Assembly: GCA_003577145.1 (NCBI GenBank)
Contig: QEUP01000004.1
Coordinates: 1 to 64,000, forward strand
From: Acidobacteriota bacterium
GTDB taxonomy: Bacteria; Actinomycetota; Acidimicrobiia; Acidimicrobiales; Microtrichaceae
Length of the DNA stretch: 64,000 nucleotides
Direction: 5' to 3'
A program made the translations under genes and the position numbers. Below the pieces are notes generated by a model that searched no databases, was not told the DNA's origin, and worked only from the letters and a program-made list of their open reading frames with translations. The stretch's first letter is position 1, and each line of letters starts with the position of its first letter. This document shows, in pieces, positions 9,536 to 18,420 of this stretch.

Positions 9536-10252
9536 TCATCCACGGTCGAGCAGCGTCACCGACCTGAGGCGTCTCTCCAGGTGGTGCTCGAGGGCGTTGG
9601 TCGCCAACGCCTGGACCTCGTGGGTGGCGGGCGACTCGGGCTCGTTCAGCGCCGCACCCAGCTGTCCACCCAGGATCTGCCTCAACAGCCCCAGACCCTC
9701 CGCCGATACGGCCACGCCTTGCCGGTGCTCTCGACACAGGGTGCCTCCGGCATCGACATCGACTGCTTCCAGGCCGGTGGTTGCGCCGCACGCCATGCAC
9801 TCGTCGACGATCATCCCGAACCCTTCCAGTGCCAGCAACTTCAAGAAGAACGAAGGCGTCACCAGCGGTGCGTTGTGCCCGGCCAGGGTACGCAGCGCAC
9901 CGAGCAGCATCCGGTAGAGCTGCGGATTGATCTCGCCCTCCTGGGAGAGGTGATCTACCGCCTCGAGCATCGCCGCTGCGGCACCTATCCGTTCGAGGTC
10001 CCCGCGGATGGCCTTGAAGTGGTCGAGTGTCTCCGCCTGGGTGACGATGTCGAGCTCACGGCCCTCGTAGAGCTGAACCGCAACGTGGCTGGTCGGTTCG
10101 AGGCGCGCCCCGAACTTGCTCTTGGTCTTGCGTACGCCCTTGGCCACCGCCCGCACCTTCCCGTGCCCCTTGGTGACGAACACCACGATGCGATCGGCCT
10201 CCCCCAGCTTGTAGGTCCGCAGCACGATGCCTTGGTCGCGGTAGAGGCTCAC
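9536..10252 (-). CDS. recO: DNA repair protein RecO
   Basis: RecO loads RecA onto single-stranded DNA with RecR. The 238 residues fit the family: an N-terminal OB-fold starts at YRDQGIVLRTYKLGEADRIV, and a C-terminal helical domain carries a Cys pair (ECMACG) and a third Cys (LCREH), consistent with a zinc site. It begins with GTG, 7 bp after uppS, in the conserved uppS-recO arrangement, and converges on the DUF4190 gene. Confidence 0.95.
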   Translation of the reverse strand: MSLYRDQGIVLRTYKLGEADRIVVFVTKGHGKVRAVAKGVRKTKSKFGARLEPTSHVAVQLYEGRELDIVTQAETLDHFKAIRGDLERIGAAAAMLEAVDHLSQEGEINPQLYRMLLGALRTLAGHNAPLVTPSFFLKLLALEGFGMIVDECMACGATTGLEAVDVDAGGTLCREHRQGVAVSAEGLGLLRQILGGQLGAALNEPESPATHEVQALATNALEHHLERRLRSVTLLDRG

Positions 10253-10259
10253 GGCCGAC

Positions 10260-10985
10260 TCACTCGGCTACCTGCACTCCGCCGAAGCGGCGCTCGCGCC
10301 GCTGATACTCACCGATCGCCGCAAAGAGGTGCTCACGCCGGAAATCAGGCCAGAGCACCTCGGTGAACAACAGCTCCGTGTAAGCGAGCTCCCACAGCAA
10401 GAAGTTCGAGATGCGGTACTCGCCCGAGGTCCGGATCATCAGCTCCGGGTCCGGCATCTTCGGGTCGTAGAGGTGCCTGGCGATGGTCCTCTCGCTGATC
10501 TTGTCGGGTCGGACACCCGCTTCTGCGATCGAGCGGACTGCATCGACGAGCTCAGCCCGCCCCCCGTAGTTGAAGGCCATCGTCAGGGTGAGGCCCCTGT
10601 TCTTCTCGGTGAGCTCGACCGTCTCGTCGATCCTCCTCAGGATCCGCTTCGGCACCCGCCAGTCCCGGCGGCCGATGAAGCGCATGCGTATGCCCTTCCC
10701 GTGCAGTTCCTGGCGTCTGGTCAGCAACAGCCGTTCGTTGAAGTTCATCAGGTAGCGGACTTCGTCTCTGGGTCGCTTCCAGTTCTCGGTGGAGAACGCA
10801 TAGACGGTGAGCCAGTCGATTCCGGCGTCGACCGCCCCGTAGACGGTGTCGAGAAGGGCCTCCTCCCCCGCCGCATGACCCTCGGTGCGGGGTAAGCCGC
10901 GCCGCTGGGCCCAGCGACCGTTCCCATCCATGACTATGGCGACGTGGCGGGGCATGCGCTTGCGGTCCAGTTCCTCGAGGTCCAC
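10260..10985 (-). CDS. uppS: Isoprenyl (undecaprenyl) diphosphate synthase
   Basis: This cis-prenyltransferase extends farnesyl diphosphate with isopentenyl diphosphate to make the lipid carrier for cell-wall synthesis. The 241 residues contain the signature MDGNGRWA near the N-terminus, AFSTENW, and the C-terminal RTSGEYRISNFLLWELAYTE region that binds the substrate diphosphate and magnesium. It starts with GTG. The chain length of the product cannot be told from sequence, so decaprenyl is also possible in an actinobacterium. Confidence 0.95.
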   Translation of the reverse strand: MDLEELDRKRMPRHVAIVMDGNGRWAQRRGLPRTEGHAAGEEALLDTVYGAVDAGIDWLTVYAFSTENWKRPRDEVRYLMNFNERLLLTRRQELHGKGIRMRFIGRRDWRVPKRILRRIDETVELTEKNRGLTLTMAFNYGGRAELVDAVRSIAEAGVRPDKISERTIARHLYDPKMPDPELMIRTSGEYRISNFLLWELAYTELLFTEVLWPDFRREHLFAAIGEYQRRERRFGGVQVAE

Positions 10986-11057
10986 GTGGGCACGGTACCG
11001 CCTTCGTCACCGCGAGGCGCACCATGGGAGCCGCCTGGCTGAGTCGAGCCGGAGCCG

Positions 11058-12110
11058 TCAGGCACCTTCGAGCTCGACAGGGGTCGCTACCAGGTCGAGC
11101 ACGCGATCGCGGCGGAACACGGTGAGCTGCAACCGCCTGCCGATGGTGTCTCCGGACAGCGCCCGTTGCAGCCCGCCCAAGTCCGAAATGGGGCTGCCAC
11201 CGACCGCCAAGAGGATGTCCGCGGCACGCACCCCGGCCCGGTGTGCGGGTCCCTGGGCGACCACGCCGATTACCTCGAGCCCGTCACGAGCACCCGCCAA
11301 GGCGGCCGCCTTCGGCGGTAGCGGGCGGCCCCCGCCGCTCACCCCCAGGTAAGCGCGACGCACCCTGCCGCTTCGCTGCAGTTCATCGAGGAGGCCCTTC
11401 GTGTAGCGGTCGACCGGTATGGCCAACCCCAGTCCCTGGCCGATGGCCGGGCCGACGACCGCGGTGTTGATGCCGACGACGGTCCCAGCGCTGTCGACCA
11501 GTGCCCCGCCCGAGTTCCCGGGGTGCAGGGCCGCATCTGTCTGGATCACGTTCTCCACAGAGCGAGCGTGGCGACCGTCGGAGTGAGTCATGCTACGACC
11601 CAGCGCCGACACCACCCCGGCACTGACAGAACCGCTGAGGCCCAGCGGGCTGCCGATCGCGACGACGAGCTGGCCGACCCGGAGGCGGGAGGCGTCCCCG
11701 AGCCGCACGACCGGAAGCGGCGGCCCGATCGACACCAGCTCGTCGCCTTTGATCACCGCCAGGTCGGACAGACGATCGACGCCGACCACATCGAAGCTGC
11801 CCTCCCGCCCGTCGGGCAACCGCAGGCGACCCTTCCTCGCCCGGCCGACGACATGGGCGTTGGTGACGAGGTGTCCGTCTGCAGACATGACGACCGCTGA
11901 TCCCCCGCCTTGCGAGCGGCCGTGGGTGACGTCGACGCTGGCGACGCTCGGAGCGGTCGCCTCGACGACTCCGGCGACGGTTCTCGAGTAGGCGTCGAGC
12001 AGTTCGTCCTCCGCGGTGCTGCCCGCCGGCGACGCTCCGACCTGTACGGTGGTCGGCGTTCTGCCTCTGGCGGATGTCGGCAACGACGACACGCGCGATG
12101 CGCTGCCCAT
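11058..12110 (-). CDS. HtrA-like serine protease with PDZ domain, no signal peptide
   Basis: This 350-residue trypsin-fold protease has a full catalytic triad: His in VTNAHVV, Asp in RLSDLAVIKG and Ser in HPGNSGGALVD. One PDZ domain lies at the C-terminus (AGVRAADILLAVGG). No signal peptide or membrane anchor is visible, unlike most HtrA proteins, so a cytoplasmic location is inferred. I chose the ATG one base after the stop of the upstream protease (TGA-C-ATG), which points to translational coupling; a longer start at 12140 would overlap that gene. It is paired with a second, shorter protease of the same fold. Confidence 0.85.
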   Translation of the reverse strand: MGSASRVSSLPTSARGRTPTTVQVGASPAGSTAEDELLDAYSRTVAGVVEATAPSVASVDVTHGRSQGGGSAVVMSADGHLVTNAHVVGRARKGRLRLPDGREGSFDVVGVDRLSDLAVIKGDELVSIGPPLPVVRLGDASRLRVGQLVVAIGSPLGLSGSVSAGVVSALGRSMTHSDGRHARSVENVIQTDAALHPGNSGGALVDSAGTVVGINTAVVGPAIGQGLGLAIPVDRYTKGLLDELQRSGRVRRAYLGVSGGGRPLPPKAAALAGARDGLEVIGVVAQGPAHRAGVRAADILLAVGGSPISDLGGLQRALSGDTIGRRLQLTVFRRDRVLDLVATPVELEGA

Positions 12111-12111
12111 G

Positions 12112-13017
12112 TCAGGCCGACCCCTCCGCTGCGGCCTCATCGAAGACCACTGTCACCCGTAGCTCGTCGGTCCCTCGAACCAGGTCCAAGGTGAGGGTAG
12201 CGCCGGTTTCGAGCGCGTCAAGGGCATCGTGAAGGTCGTCGATGCTGGTGATCTCGTTCCCGCCTGCGCCGACCACCAGGTCCCCTTCGCGCAGGCCGGC
12301 CCCGTCTGCTGGACTGCCGGGCTCGACGTGCCTGACCAGCAGCCCGTCCCGTTCGGGCAGCCCGACCGAACGTCGCAGCTTGCGGGCCACAGGACCTGGA
12401 GCCATGGCGACCCCCAGCCAGCGACGGCTGGGCGCCTCGCCGGTCGCGAGGGCATCGACCCGGTCCTTCAGCGCGGTGTCGGCCGGCTGAGCCAGGTAGA
12501 AGCCGTCTCCCAGCCGGTGGGTGTTCACCCCGACGAGGCAGCCTGTACTGTCGACCACCGGACTGCCGGACGAGCCGCGAGGTAACGGCGCGGTGTGCTC
12601 GACACTGCCGCTGATGCGTCGGCCGCGTGGTCCGCGGAACGCCTGGCCGGTACCGCTCACCGAGCCGGCCGTGACCCGCGGGGAGCCGTCGGGCTGCACG
12701 CCGACGGCGAACACCACGTCGCCGAGGCGCGGGGCTTCGTTGCCCCACCTCACCGTGGGGCGGTTGCCGGTTTCGACCACCAGGGCCGCCAGGTCGCCGT
12801 CGAAGTCGGCCCCGGCAACTGAGGCAGTTGCCTGCTCCCCGTCGGTGAAGGTCACATGGGTGGTGCGGCCCCGCAGGTTGTGGGCACAGGTGATGACCAG
12901 CCCGTCGCCGACGATCACGCCGGCGCCTCGCAGGTTGCGACCGACAGCGACCACGCTCGCCCCGACCCGCTCGGCCACCCCCCTTGTCGCTTCGGCCACT
13001 TCGTCCAGAGCTGTCAT
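12112..13017 (-). CDS. Second HtrA-like serine protease with PDZ domain
   Basis: The 301-residue protein has a divergent trypsin fold with the triad still in place: His in ITCAHNL, Asp in DFDGDLAALVV and Ser in PRGSSGSPVV. A C-terminal PDZ domain follows (GAGLREGDLVVGAGG). The ATG at 13017 has a strong GGGAGGA 5 nt upstream, so the long upstream extension of the frame is discarded. There is no signal peptide. The gene is divergent from an HxlR-type regulator, with a repeat-rich promoter between them. The two proteases may work together, which I infer from coupling alone. Confidence 0.82.
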   Translation of the reverse strand: MTALDEVAEATRGVAERVGASVVAVGRNLRGAGVIVGDGLVITCAHNLRGRTTHVTFTDGEQATASVAGADFDGDLAALVVETGNRPTVRWGNEAPRLGDVVFAVGVQPDGSPRVTAGSVSGTGQAFRGPRGRRISGSVEHTAPLPRGSSGSPVVDSTGCLVGVNTHRLGDGFYLAQPADTALKDRVDALATGEAPSRRWLGVAMAPGPVARKLRRSVGLPERDGLLVRHVEPGSPADGAGLREGDLVVGAGGNEITSIDDLHDALDALETGATLTLDLVRGTDELRVTVVFDEAAAEGSA

Positions 13018-13030
13018 CGCTCCTCCCTGC

Positions 13031-13068
13031 CTGCTAGCTACTATAGAGTTGCTAGTCGCTAGTCTAGA
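13031..13068. promoter_or_regulatory. Divergent promoter/operator with GCTAG repeats
   Basis: The short AT-richer gap between the protease pair and the HxlR regulator holds GCTAGCTA (13033-13040), ACTATAG and two tandem GCTAGTC heptamers (13051-13064). On the minus strand TATAGT at 13045-13040 is a good -10 element for the protease operon, 17 bp from a weak TCTAGA. The repeats overlap this promoter, so they are a plausible HxlR operator. No binding data support it. Confidence 0.5.
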
Positions 13069-13181
13069 GGGATATGTCCTGCATGCAAAACCGCCCGCAG
13101 CCGCCGCCATCGGACAGAATCCCCGCAATGGGTTCTCGCCACCCGCAAAGCACCGGCCGTTCCCGCAAAGGAGGGCGTCGG

Positions 13182-13568
13182 ATGACACCGGCCAACCGCT
13201 CCCCCCTTCACGACGCACTCGAACGCGTCGGTGACCGCTGGTCCCTCGCCGTGGTTCGTGCCCTGCTCGACGGACCCCGTCGGTTCGGCGAGCTCGAGAC
13301 CGCGGTCGAGGGGGTCTCGCCCACGATCCTCTCCCGCCGCCTCGGCCAGCTCGAGGCTGACGGGATAGTGGTCGCCCGGCCCTACTCGTCCCGCCCGGTG
13401 CGTCACCGCTACGAGCTGACCGATCTCGGCCTGGGTCTCGCGCCCGTCATCGACCTGCTGATCCAGTGGGGGGCCCGAACCGGTACCGCGAGCGTGTCGG
13501 CGGCCGCCGCAAGCGGGACCGACGACGGTGCCGCCCACGAATCCCCCGACGAGCTCTACTACGCCTGA
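13182..13568 (+). CDS. HxlR-family winged-helix transcriptional regulator
   Basis: The 128-residue protein has the HxlR core: LHDALERVGDRWSLAVVRAL, then FGELETAVEGVSPTILSRRL as the recognition region and a wing (GIVVARPYSSRPVRHRYELT). Regulators of this family often sense redox or small aromatic molecules and control a divergent neighbour. The ATG at 13182 has an excellent AAAGGAGGG upstream, which rules out the longer frame from 13074. It is divergent from the HtrA-like pair, the likely target. Confidence 0.88.
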   Translation: MTPANRSPLHDALERVGDRWSLAVVRALLDGPRRFGELETAVEGVSPTILSRRLGQLEADGIVVARPYSSRPVRHRYELTDLGLGLAPVIDLLIQWGARTGTASVSAAAASGTDDGAAHESPDELYYA

Positions 13569-13679
13569 TCACACGAGCGGCGCGGCGCGCGGCTTTCGCC
13601 TGCCGTGAGAGCGGCCCCCCGGGGACCGCACGGTGCCGAACCGAGCGAATGGTTGTGGACACGGCGCTAGCCTGCCCGG

Positions 13680-15686
13680 ATGGAGTCGGGCACCGAGACC
13701 GTCCTGGATGCTCTCGATGCGATCACCGCCGCGCTGCCCGGCGGCGGCGAACGTCGGGAAGGCCAGCGCACGATGGCCGGCGCGGTGGCCCGGGCCATCA
13801 TCGATCGCCGGCACCTCCTCGTCCAAGCGGGTACAGGTACCGGCAAGTCGCTCGCCTACCTCGTGCCCGCGCTGGTGCATGGCCGTCGCACGATCGTGGC
13901 GACTGCCACCAAGGCCCTGCAGGATCAGCTGGCAGGGAAGGACCTGCCGTTCCTGCGGGAGCATCTCGGACGCCCGTTCTCCTTCGCGATCCTCAAGGGT
14001 CGCAGCAACTACGTCTGCCTCCAACGACTCGACGAGCTGGACGACGACACCCAGCTCGGTCTCGAAGGCCTTGCCACCAAGCCAACCGTGGAAGAGCTGG
14101 CCCTGATCGAGGAGTGGGCCGTCCTCACTCCCACCGGGGACCGGGCGGATTTGACCTTCGAGCCGTCACCGAGCGCCTGGGCGGCGGTCAGCGTCGGTCC
14201 CCGCGAGTGCCCTGGTGCATCGAAGTGCCCCCGGGGCGAGGAATGCTTCACCGAGGCGGCCCGAGACCGCGCCGCGGTCGCCGACGTCGTGATCGTCAAC
14301 ACCCACCTCTACGGACTCCACCTCGCCAGCGGTGGCGTGATCCTGCCCGAGCACGACGTCGTCGTCATCGACGAGGTCCATCAATTCGAGGACATCATCT
14401 CTGCGACCACCGGCGTGGATCTGTCCCCCAGCCGCCTGCGGGCCTTCCGCCGTTCGTACGGCGCTCTCATCGCCGATGAACAGCTCGCCGACGCCATCGA
14501 GACCTCGGCGGATGTGCTCACCGGCGAGCTGGCGCAGCACCTCGGGCGGCGCCTGCGATCGGGGCCTCCCGCCGGCGTCTCCGATGCCTTGGGCCGATGT
14601 CTGTCCCTCGCCGACCGCGCCATGGAGACCGTGCGAAAGATCGACGACGGTGGGCGCGCGAGCGTGGCGACCCGCAAGGCTCGCGCCATCACGGCGGCCA
14701 CCGCGCTGATGGAAGATCTCGAGGTCGTGCTCCGGGCGCCGTCGGGTTACGTGACCTGGGTGGAGGGCAGCGACGCATCACCGCACCTGAGGGTCGCGCC
14801 GGTTGATGTCGGGGAGACACTCCGGACGCTGCTGTGGGACAGCCCGTCAGTGGAGGACTCGGCCAGCAGTGGCAACGTGGACGGGGCAGACCTGTCCGCA
14901 GCAGGGTTCGCAGAGCCGCCACCGCCCGACGGCGGCATCGCTGTGTGCGAACCCCCGCCGAATCGACCGACCGCCATCATGACCAGCGCCACGGTCGCCA
15001 CCTCGCTGCCGGATCGGATCGGCCTCGCCGGCTTCGACCATGAGCGCCTCGACGTCGGCAGTCCCTTCGACTACGAGAACAACGCCCTCCTGTACTGCGC
15101 GGCGCATCTGCCCGATCCGCGCTCGGAGCGCTTCGCCGACGCCACCTACGAGGAGTTGGAGCGACTCATCGTCGCCGCCGACGGGCGGACACTCGCGCTG
15201 TTCACGAGCTGGAAGGCCATGACTGCCGCCGCCGACCACCTCGACCCCCGCTTGCCTTGGCGGGTGCTCCGCCAGGACGAGCTGCCGAAGCCGGCGTTGC
15301 TCGCGGCATTCGGTGGCGACGAGCACGCCTGCCTCTTCGCGACCATGAGCTTCTGGCAGGGCGTCGACATACCCGGCCCGGCCCTGTCGCTCGTCACGAT
15401 CGACAAGCTCCCGTTTCCTCGTCCCGACGATCCGCTGCTCCAGGCTCGGCGTGAGCAAGCGGGAGCCGCGGCGTTCTCGACCGTCGACCTGCCTCGCGCC
15501 GCGACGCTCCTCGCTCAGGGGGCGGGACGGCTGATCCGTCGGGCCGACGACCGCGGAGTAGTGGCCGTGCTGGACTCGCGACTGGCCACCAACGCCCGTT
15601 ACCGCTGGAAGATCGTCAACGCGCTCCCCCCGATGCGCCGCACGAAGGACCCCGAAGGGGCCCTGGAGTTCCTCCGCCGGTTGTGA
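13680..15686 (+). CDS. dinG: DinG-family ATP-dependent DNA helicase
   Basis: This superfamily 2 helicase with an iron-sulfur cluster (DinG/YoaA/XPD group) is 668 residues long. Walker A is GTGTGKS near residue 53 and the DEVH box is VVIDEVHQFED near residue 228. Four cysteines fit the cluster: one in NYVCLQR (about 113) and three in CPGASKCPRGEEC (177-189). C-terminal motif VI is QGAGRLIRRADD. Such enzymes unwind 5'-overhang or R-loop substrates during repair. It stands alone on the plus strand after the HxlR gene and converges on the ThDP enzyme. Confidence 0.9.
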   Translation: MESGTETVLDALDAITAALPGGGERREGQRTMAGAVARAIIDRRHLLVQAGTGTGKSLAYLVPALVHGRRTIVATATKALQDQLAGKDLPFLREHLGRPFSFAILKGRSNYVCLQRLDELDDDTQLGLEGLATKPTVEELALIEEWAVLTPTGDRADLTFEPSPSAWAAVSVGPRECPGASKCPRGEECFTEAARDRAAVADVVIVNTHLYGLHLASGGVILPEHDVVVIDEVHQFEDIISATTGVDLSPSRLRAFRRSYGALIADEQLADAIETSADVLTGELAQHLGRRLRSGPPAGVSDALGRCLSLADRAMETVRKIDDGGRASVATRKARAITAATALMEDLEVVLRAPSGYVTWVEGSDASPHLRVAPVDVGETLRTLLWDSPSVEDSASSGNVDGADLSAAGFAEPPPPDGGIAVCEPPPNRPTAIMTSATVATSLPDRIGLAGFDHERLDVGSPFDYENNALLYCAAHLPDPRSERFADATYEELERLIVAADGRTLALFTSWKAMTAAADHLDPRLPWRVLRQDELPKPALLAAFGGDEHACLFATMSFWQGVDIPGPALSLVTIDKLPFPRPDDPLLQARREQAGAAAFSTVDLPRAATLLAQGAGRLIRRADDRGVVAVLDSRLATNARYRWKIVNALPPMRRTKDPEGALEFLRRL

Positions 15687-15755
15687 GATCCCCGCAACGC
15701 CGTTCTCGGCGGCAACACCCCCGCCGGAGGAAGTGCCACAGTCCCCGGGAACCGC

Positions 15756-17495
15756 TCACTGGATGCCCATCGCGCCCAGGTTCTTGAGCAGGTCGCTCAG
15801 CACAGTCGGGTCGGTCTCGACGTTGACGATGGATGCCGTGCCCGATTCCAGGCAGCGATCGAGCGCCGGCTCGAGCTCGTCGGGCTCGCTGACATGCTCG
15901 CCGTGGCCACCGAACGCCTCGGCGAACAGATCGTAGCGACTGTCGGCCAGCTCGCTGGCGACGTGGCGCCCTGCGCCGAACCAGGCGTCCTGCTCGAAGC
16001 TGACGTCGCGCCAGCCGTAGTTGTTGGAGACGACGCAGATGACGGGCAGTCCGTGGCGCACCGCCGTGTCGAACTCCATGGCGCTGAGGCCGAATGCCCC
16101 GTCGCCCACGAACAGCACCGTACGCTCGTCGGGACGGGCCGCCTGCGCGGCGAGAGCGAACGGCACCCCGACACCGAGGGTCCCGAGCGCCGTCGTCGTG
16201 TTGAGCAGCCGGCCGGGACCTTCGGCGTACATGTAGGCGAGGCCCCACGCCAGTGCGTCGCCACCGTCGGCGACGAAGCTCACCCCGGGTCCCAGGCGGC
16301 TGCGGGCCCATTCGACTGTGGCTCTGGCGGCAGCTCCAGGATGGATCCGCGATCCGCGGTGCGCCTCTACCTGGTCGTCCCATGTGCTCTTGACCCAGGC
16401 GGTGAGATCGGTTGCCTCCCCGAGCCAGGCCTCCCGGTCCCGCGCCGAGCCCGACCACCCGTCGGCGAGCGCGTCCAGCACCCGTTTCACGTCACCGACC
16501 ACCGCGTGGTCGGGACGCCGATTGCCACCGATCCCCTCCGGCCTGATGTCGACCTGGATGACCGTCTGGCCGTCATCGAACAGCGGTTGGCGACCCATGC
16601 TCACATTGGCGTTGAACTCGCTTCCCAGCACCAGCACCACATCGGCACCGAGAACGGCGCCGCCACCGTGCACCATGGTGCCGAGGCACAGCTCATGGCT
16701 GTCCGGGACGATCCCCCGGGCCGCTGAGGTGGTCGTCACCGGGATCCCGGCTACTTCGGCCAGGCGCAGCAGCGACTCGCCGGCTCCCGACCAGAACGCG
16801 CCGCCGCCGGCGAGGATCACGGGCTTGTCCGCTCCCTGCAGCAGGCCGAGGGCACGCTCGACGTCCTCGGGAGCACCTGCCGGCGTCGGCGGTACCGCGG
16901 GATGGCCGTGCAGCGGTGACCCCGCCGGGCCCTTTCCGGCGAGCACGTCCTGGGGCATCTCGAGGTAGACAGGTCCGGGACGACCGGCTCGCGCCTGATA
17001 CAGCGCATCGGCGGCCAACTCCTCGACCCGGCCGGTTTCGAGGCACACCAACGATCGCTTGGCGACGACGGAAGCAATTGCCATCTGGTCTGCGTCCTGG
17101 ACGGCCCCGCGCCCGGTCATCGCCAGCCCGGTGTGCCCCGCGCACAGCACCAGCGGGACGCTCCAGGACCCGGCGTCGACCAATCCGATCACCGCGTTCG
17201 CAAAGCCAGGGCCGGCGGTGACGGCCGCGAAGCCGACCTCGCCGGTCGCCAGGGCCCATCCCTCCGCCGCCAGCGCGGCGGCTCCCTCGTGGCGGTGGTC
17301 GATGACCCGGATGCCGGCATCGAGGCAGCCGTCGAGCAGAGGGAGGATGTGGCCGCCGCAGAGCGTGAAGATGGTGTCGACCCCATGGTCCTTCAGGGCA
17401 CCGGCAAGCATGTGCCCACCCGTCCGGTAGCTCACGTCGGGCCCCTGCGCCCCACCCTCGTCGGCTCCACCGCCTGCAGGTAGGAAATCCGGCAT
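15756..17495 (-). CDS. Thiamine diphosphate enzyme, acetolactate synthase-like
   Basis: The 579-residue protein belongs to the acetohydroxyacid synthase / oxalyl-CoA decarboxylase / 2-hydroxyacyl-CoA lyase superfamily. The N-terminal Pyr domain has the catalytic Glu in DHRHEGAAALAAEGWA, and the central domain is the usual Rossmann-like spacer. The C-terminal PP domain carries the ThDP motif GDGAFGLSAME ending in VVSNNYGW. No small regulatory subunit gene lies nearby, so a biosynthetic acetolactate synthase is unlikely; a lyase or decarboxylase of a 2-keto or hydroxyacyl substrate is more likely. A GAGAGGGGGG tract precedes the ATG. Confidence 0.85.
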   Translation of the reverse strand: MPDFLPAGGGADEGGAQGPDVSYRTGGHMLAGALKDHGVDTIFTLCGGHILPLLDGCLDAGIRVIDHRHEGAAALAAEGWALATGEVGFAAVTAGPGFANAVIGLVDAGSWSVPLVLCAGHTGLAMTGRGAVQDADQMAIASVVAKRSLVCLETGRVEELAADALYQARAGRPGPVYLEMPQDVLAGKGPAGSPLHGHPAVPPTPAGAPEDVERALGLLQGADKPVILAGGGAFWSGAGESLLRLAEVAGIPVTTTSAARGIVPDSHELCLGTMVHGGGAVLGADVVLVLGSEFNANVSMGRQPLFDDGQTVIQVDIRPEGIGGNRRPDHAVVGDVKRVLDALADGWSGSARDREAWLGEATDLTAWVKSTWDDQVEAHRGSRIHPGAAARATVEWARSRLGPGVSFVADGGDALAWGLAYMYAEGPGRLLNTTTALGTLGVGVPFALAAQAARPDERTVLFVGDGAFGLSAMEFDTAVRHGLPVICVVSNNYGWRDVSFEQDAWFGAGRHVASELADSRYDLFAEAFGGHGEHVSEPDELEPALDRCLESGTASIVNVETDPTVLSDLLKNLGAMGIQ

Positions 17496-17540
17496 GGTGC
17501 CCCCCTCTCCCTGACATCGATGTCAGCAATCTACCCAAGC

Positions 17541-17735
17541 AACGCTGCGCAGGCGCCAGCCGCAGCAGCAAGGTGTGCGTGAGCCGCATCGGCGAAGCCG
17601 GGCGCTGCTGAGTGCCAACGAAGCAACGCCGAAGAAACGCTGCGCAGGCGCCAGCCGCAGCAACAAGGTGTGCGTGAGCCGGACCGGCGAAGCCGGGCGC
17701 TGCTGAGTGCCAACGAAGCAACGCCGAAGAAACGC
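17541..17735. repeat. Two tandem copies of a ~95 bp GC-rich repeat
   Basis: Two copies begin at about 17541 and 17636, each starting AACGCTGCGCAGGCGCC, running through CAGCCGCAGCA and ending near AACGCCGAAG. They share the cores GCGCCAGCCGCAGCA and GGCGAAGCCGG with the array at the start of the window, but have their own middle (AAGGTGTGCGTGAGCC). The repeat separates the ThDP enzyme from the PlsY-like gene and may be part of the mobile-looking insert here. Confidence 0.8.
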
Positions 17736-17759
17736 CAAGCAACGCTAACCTCCCTGCCC

Positions 17760-18401
17760 GTGCCACACCTGGGTGGGCTCGTGCTCGCGGCTCTCGGCGC
17801 GACCTGGTTGCCGGTGTTCGTGGGACCGCTGCTGATCGTCGCGTACCTGACGGGCTCTGTCATCGGGTGGATCGGACGCGCCGACGAGGACGGCGTACGG
17901 AGCTACTCGAATGCCCTGATCGCCTTCGAGGCTGCCCAGGCCCTGCTGATCGCGACCCTCACGTGGTGGCTCATCGAGTTCATCTCGCCCCCGACGTCGG
18001 CATCCGCGATCGGTTTCCTGTCCTCGCAGGTCCTCACCCAGTGGCAATCGGCGGCGCTGTGGGCCGGAGCCGCAGCCGTCACCGGCCAGTCCTACCCGCT
18101 GCTGGGGCGCTGGAGAGGCAACTCCGGCATTCCTGCAGCTGGGGCACTCGTCGCGGTCTACGCCCCCACGGTGCTCGTCGCGGCAGTGGCCGGGTTCGGG
18201 GCAGGCTATCTGGTCACCGCCTCCACCCGGCAATCCGTCGTGGGCGCCTTCGGCGGTGCGGTCGGGTTCGCCTGGATCGCCTGGTCCCTCGAGATCGAGA
18301 GCGGATGGGGCGTTCACAACGGGCCCGAGCTGGCGTTGTGGGTGACCGTCGTCGCCGCGGTCCTCTACTCGCGCTGGCGTCATCCGGCCACCCGACCGTG
18401 A
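17760..18401 (+). CDS. PlsY-like integral membrane protein
   Basis: The protein is about 213 residues, hydrophobic throughout, with five or six predicted membrane segments. The part GAAAVTGQSYPLLGRWRGNS aligns by eye with the AAVLGHNFPVFLGFKGGKG region of the acyl-phosphate:glycerol-3-phosphate acyltransferase PlsY, and AYLTGSVIGWI resembles its first segment. The central PlsY motif with SGNxGATN is missing, so normal acyltransferase activity is doubtful. The start is uncertain: the ATG at 17670 lies inside the repeat, and I prefer GTG at 17760, which has no clear ribosome site. Confidence 0.55.
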   Translation: MPHLGGLVLAALGATWLPVFVGPLLIVAYLTGSVIGWIGRADEDGVRSYSNALIAFEAAQALLIATLTWWLIEFISPPTSASAIGFLSSQVLTQWQSAALWAGAAAVTGQSYPLLGRWRGNSGIPAAGALVAVYAPTVLVAAVAGFGAGYLVTASTRQSVVGAFGGAVGFAWIAWSLEIESGWGVHNGPELALWVTVVAAVLYSRWRHPATRP

Positions 18402-18420
18402 ACGACAGAGACCGACTGGC

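Noticed and set aside
15756-17495. Biosynthetic acetolactate synthase large subunit (ilvB)
   Set aside because: No ilvN or ilvC lies nearby and the sequence is only superfamily-level similar.
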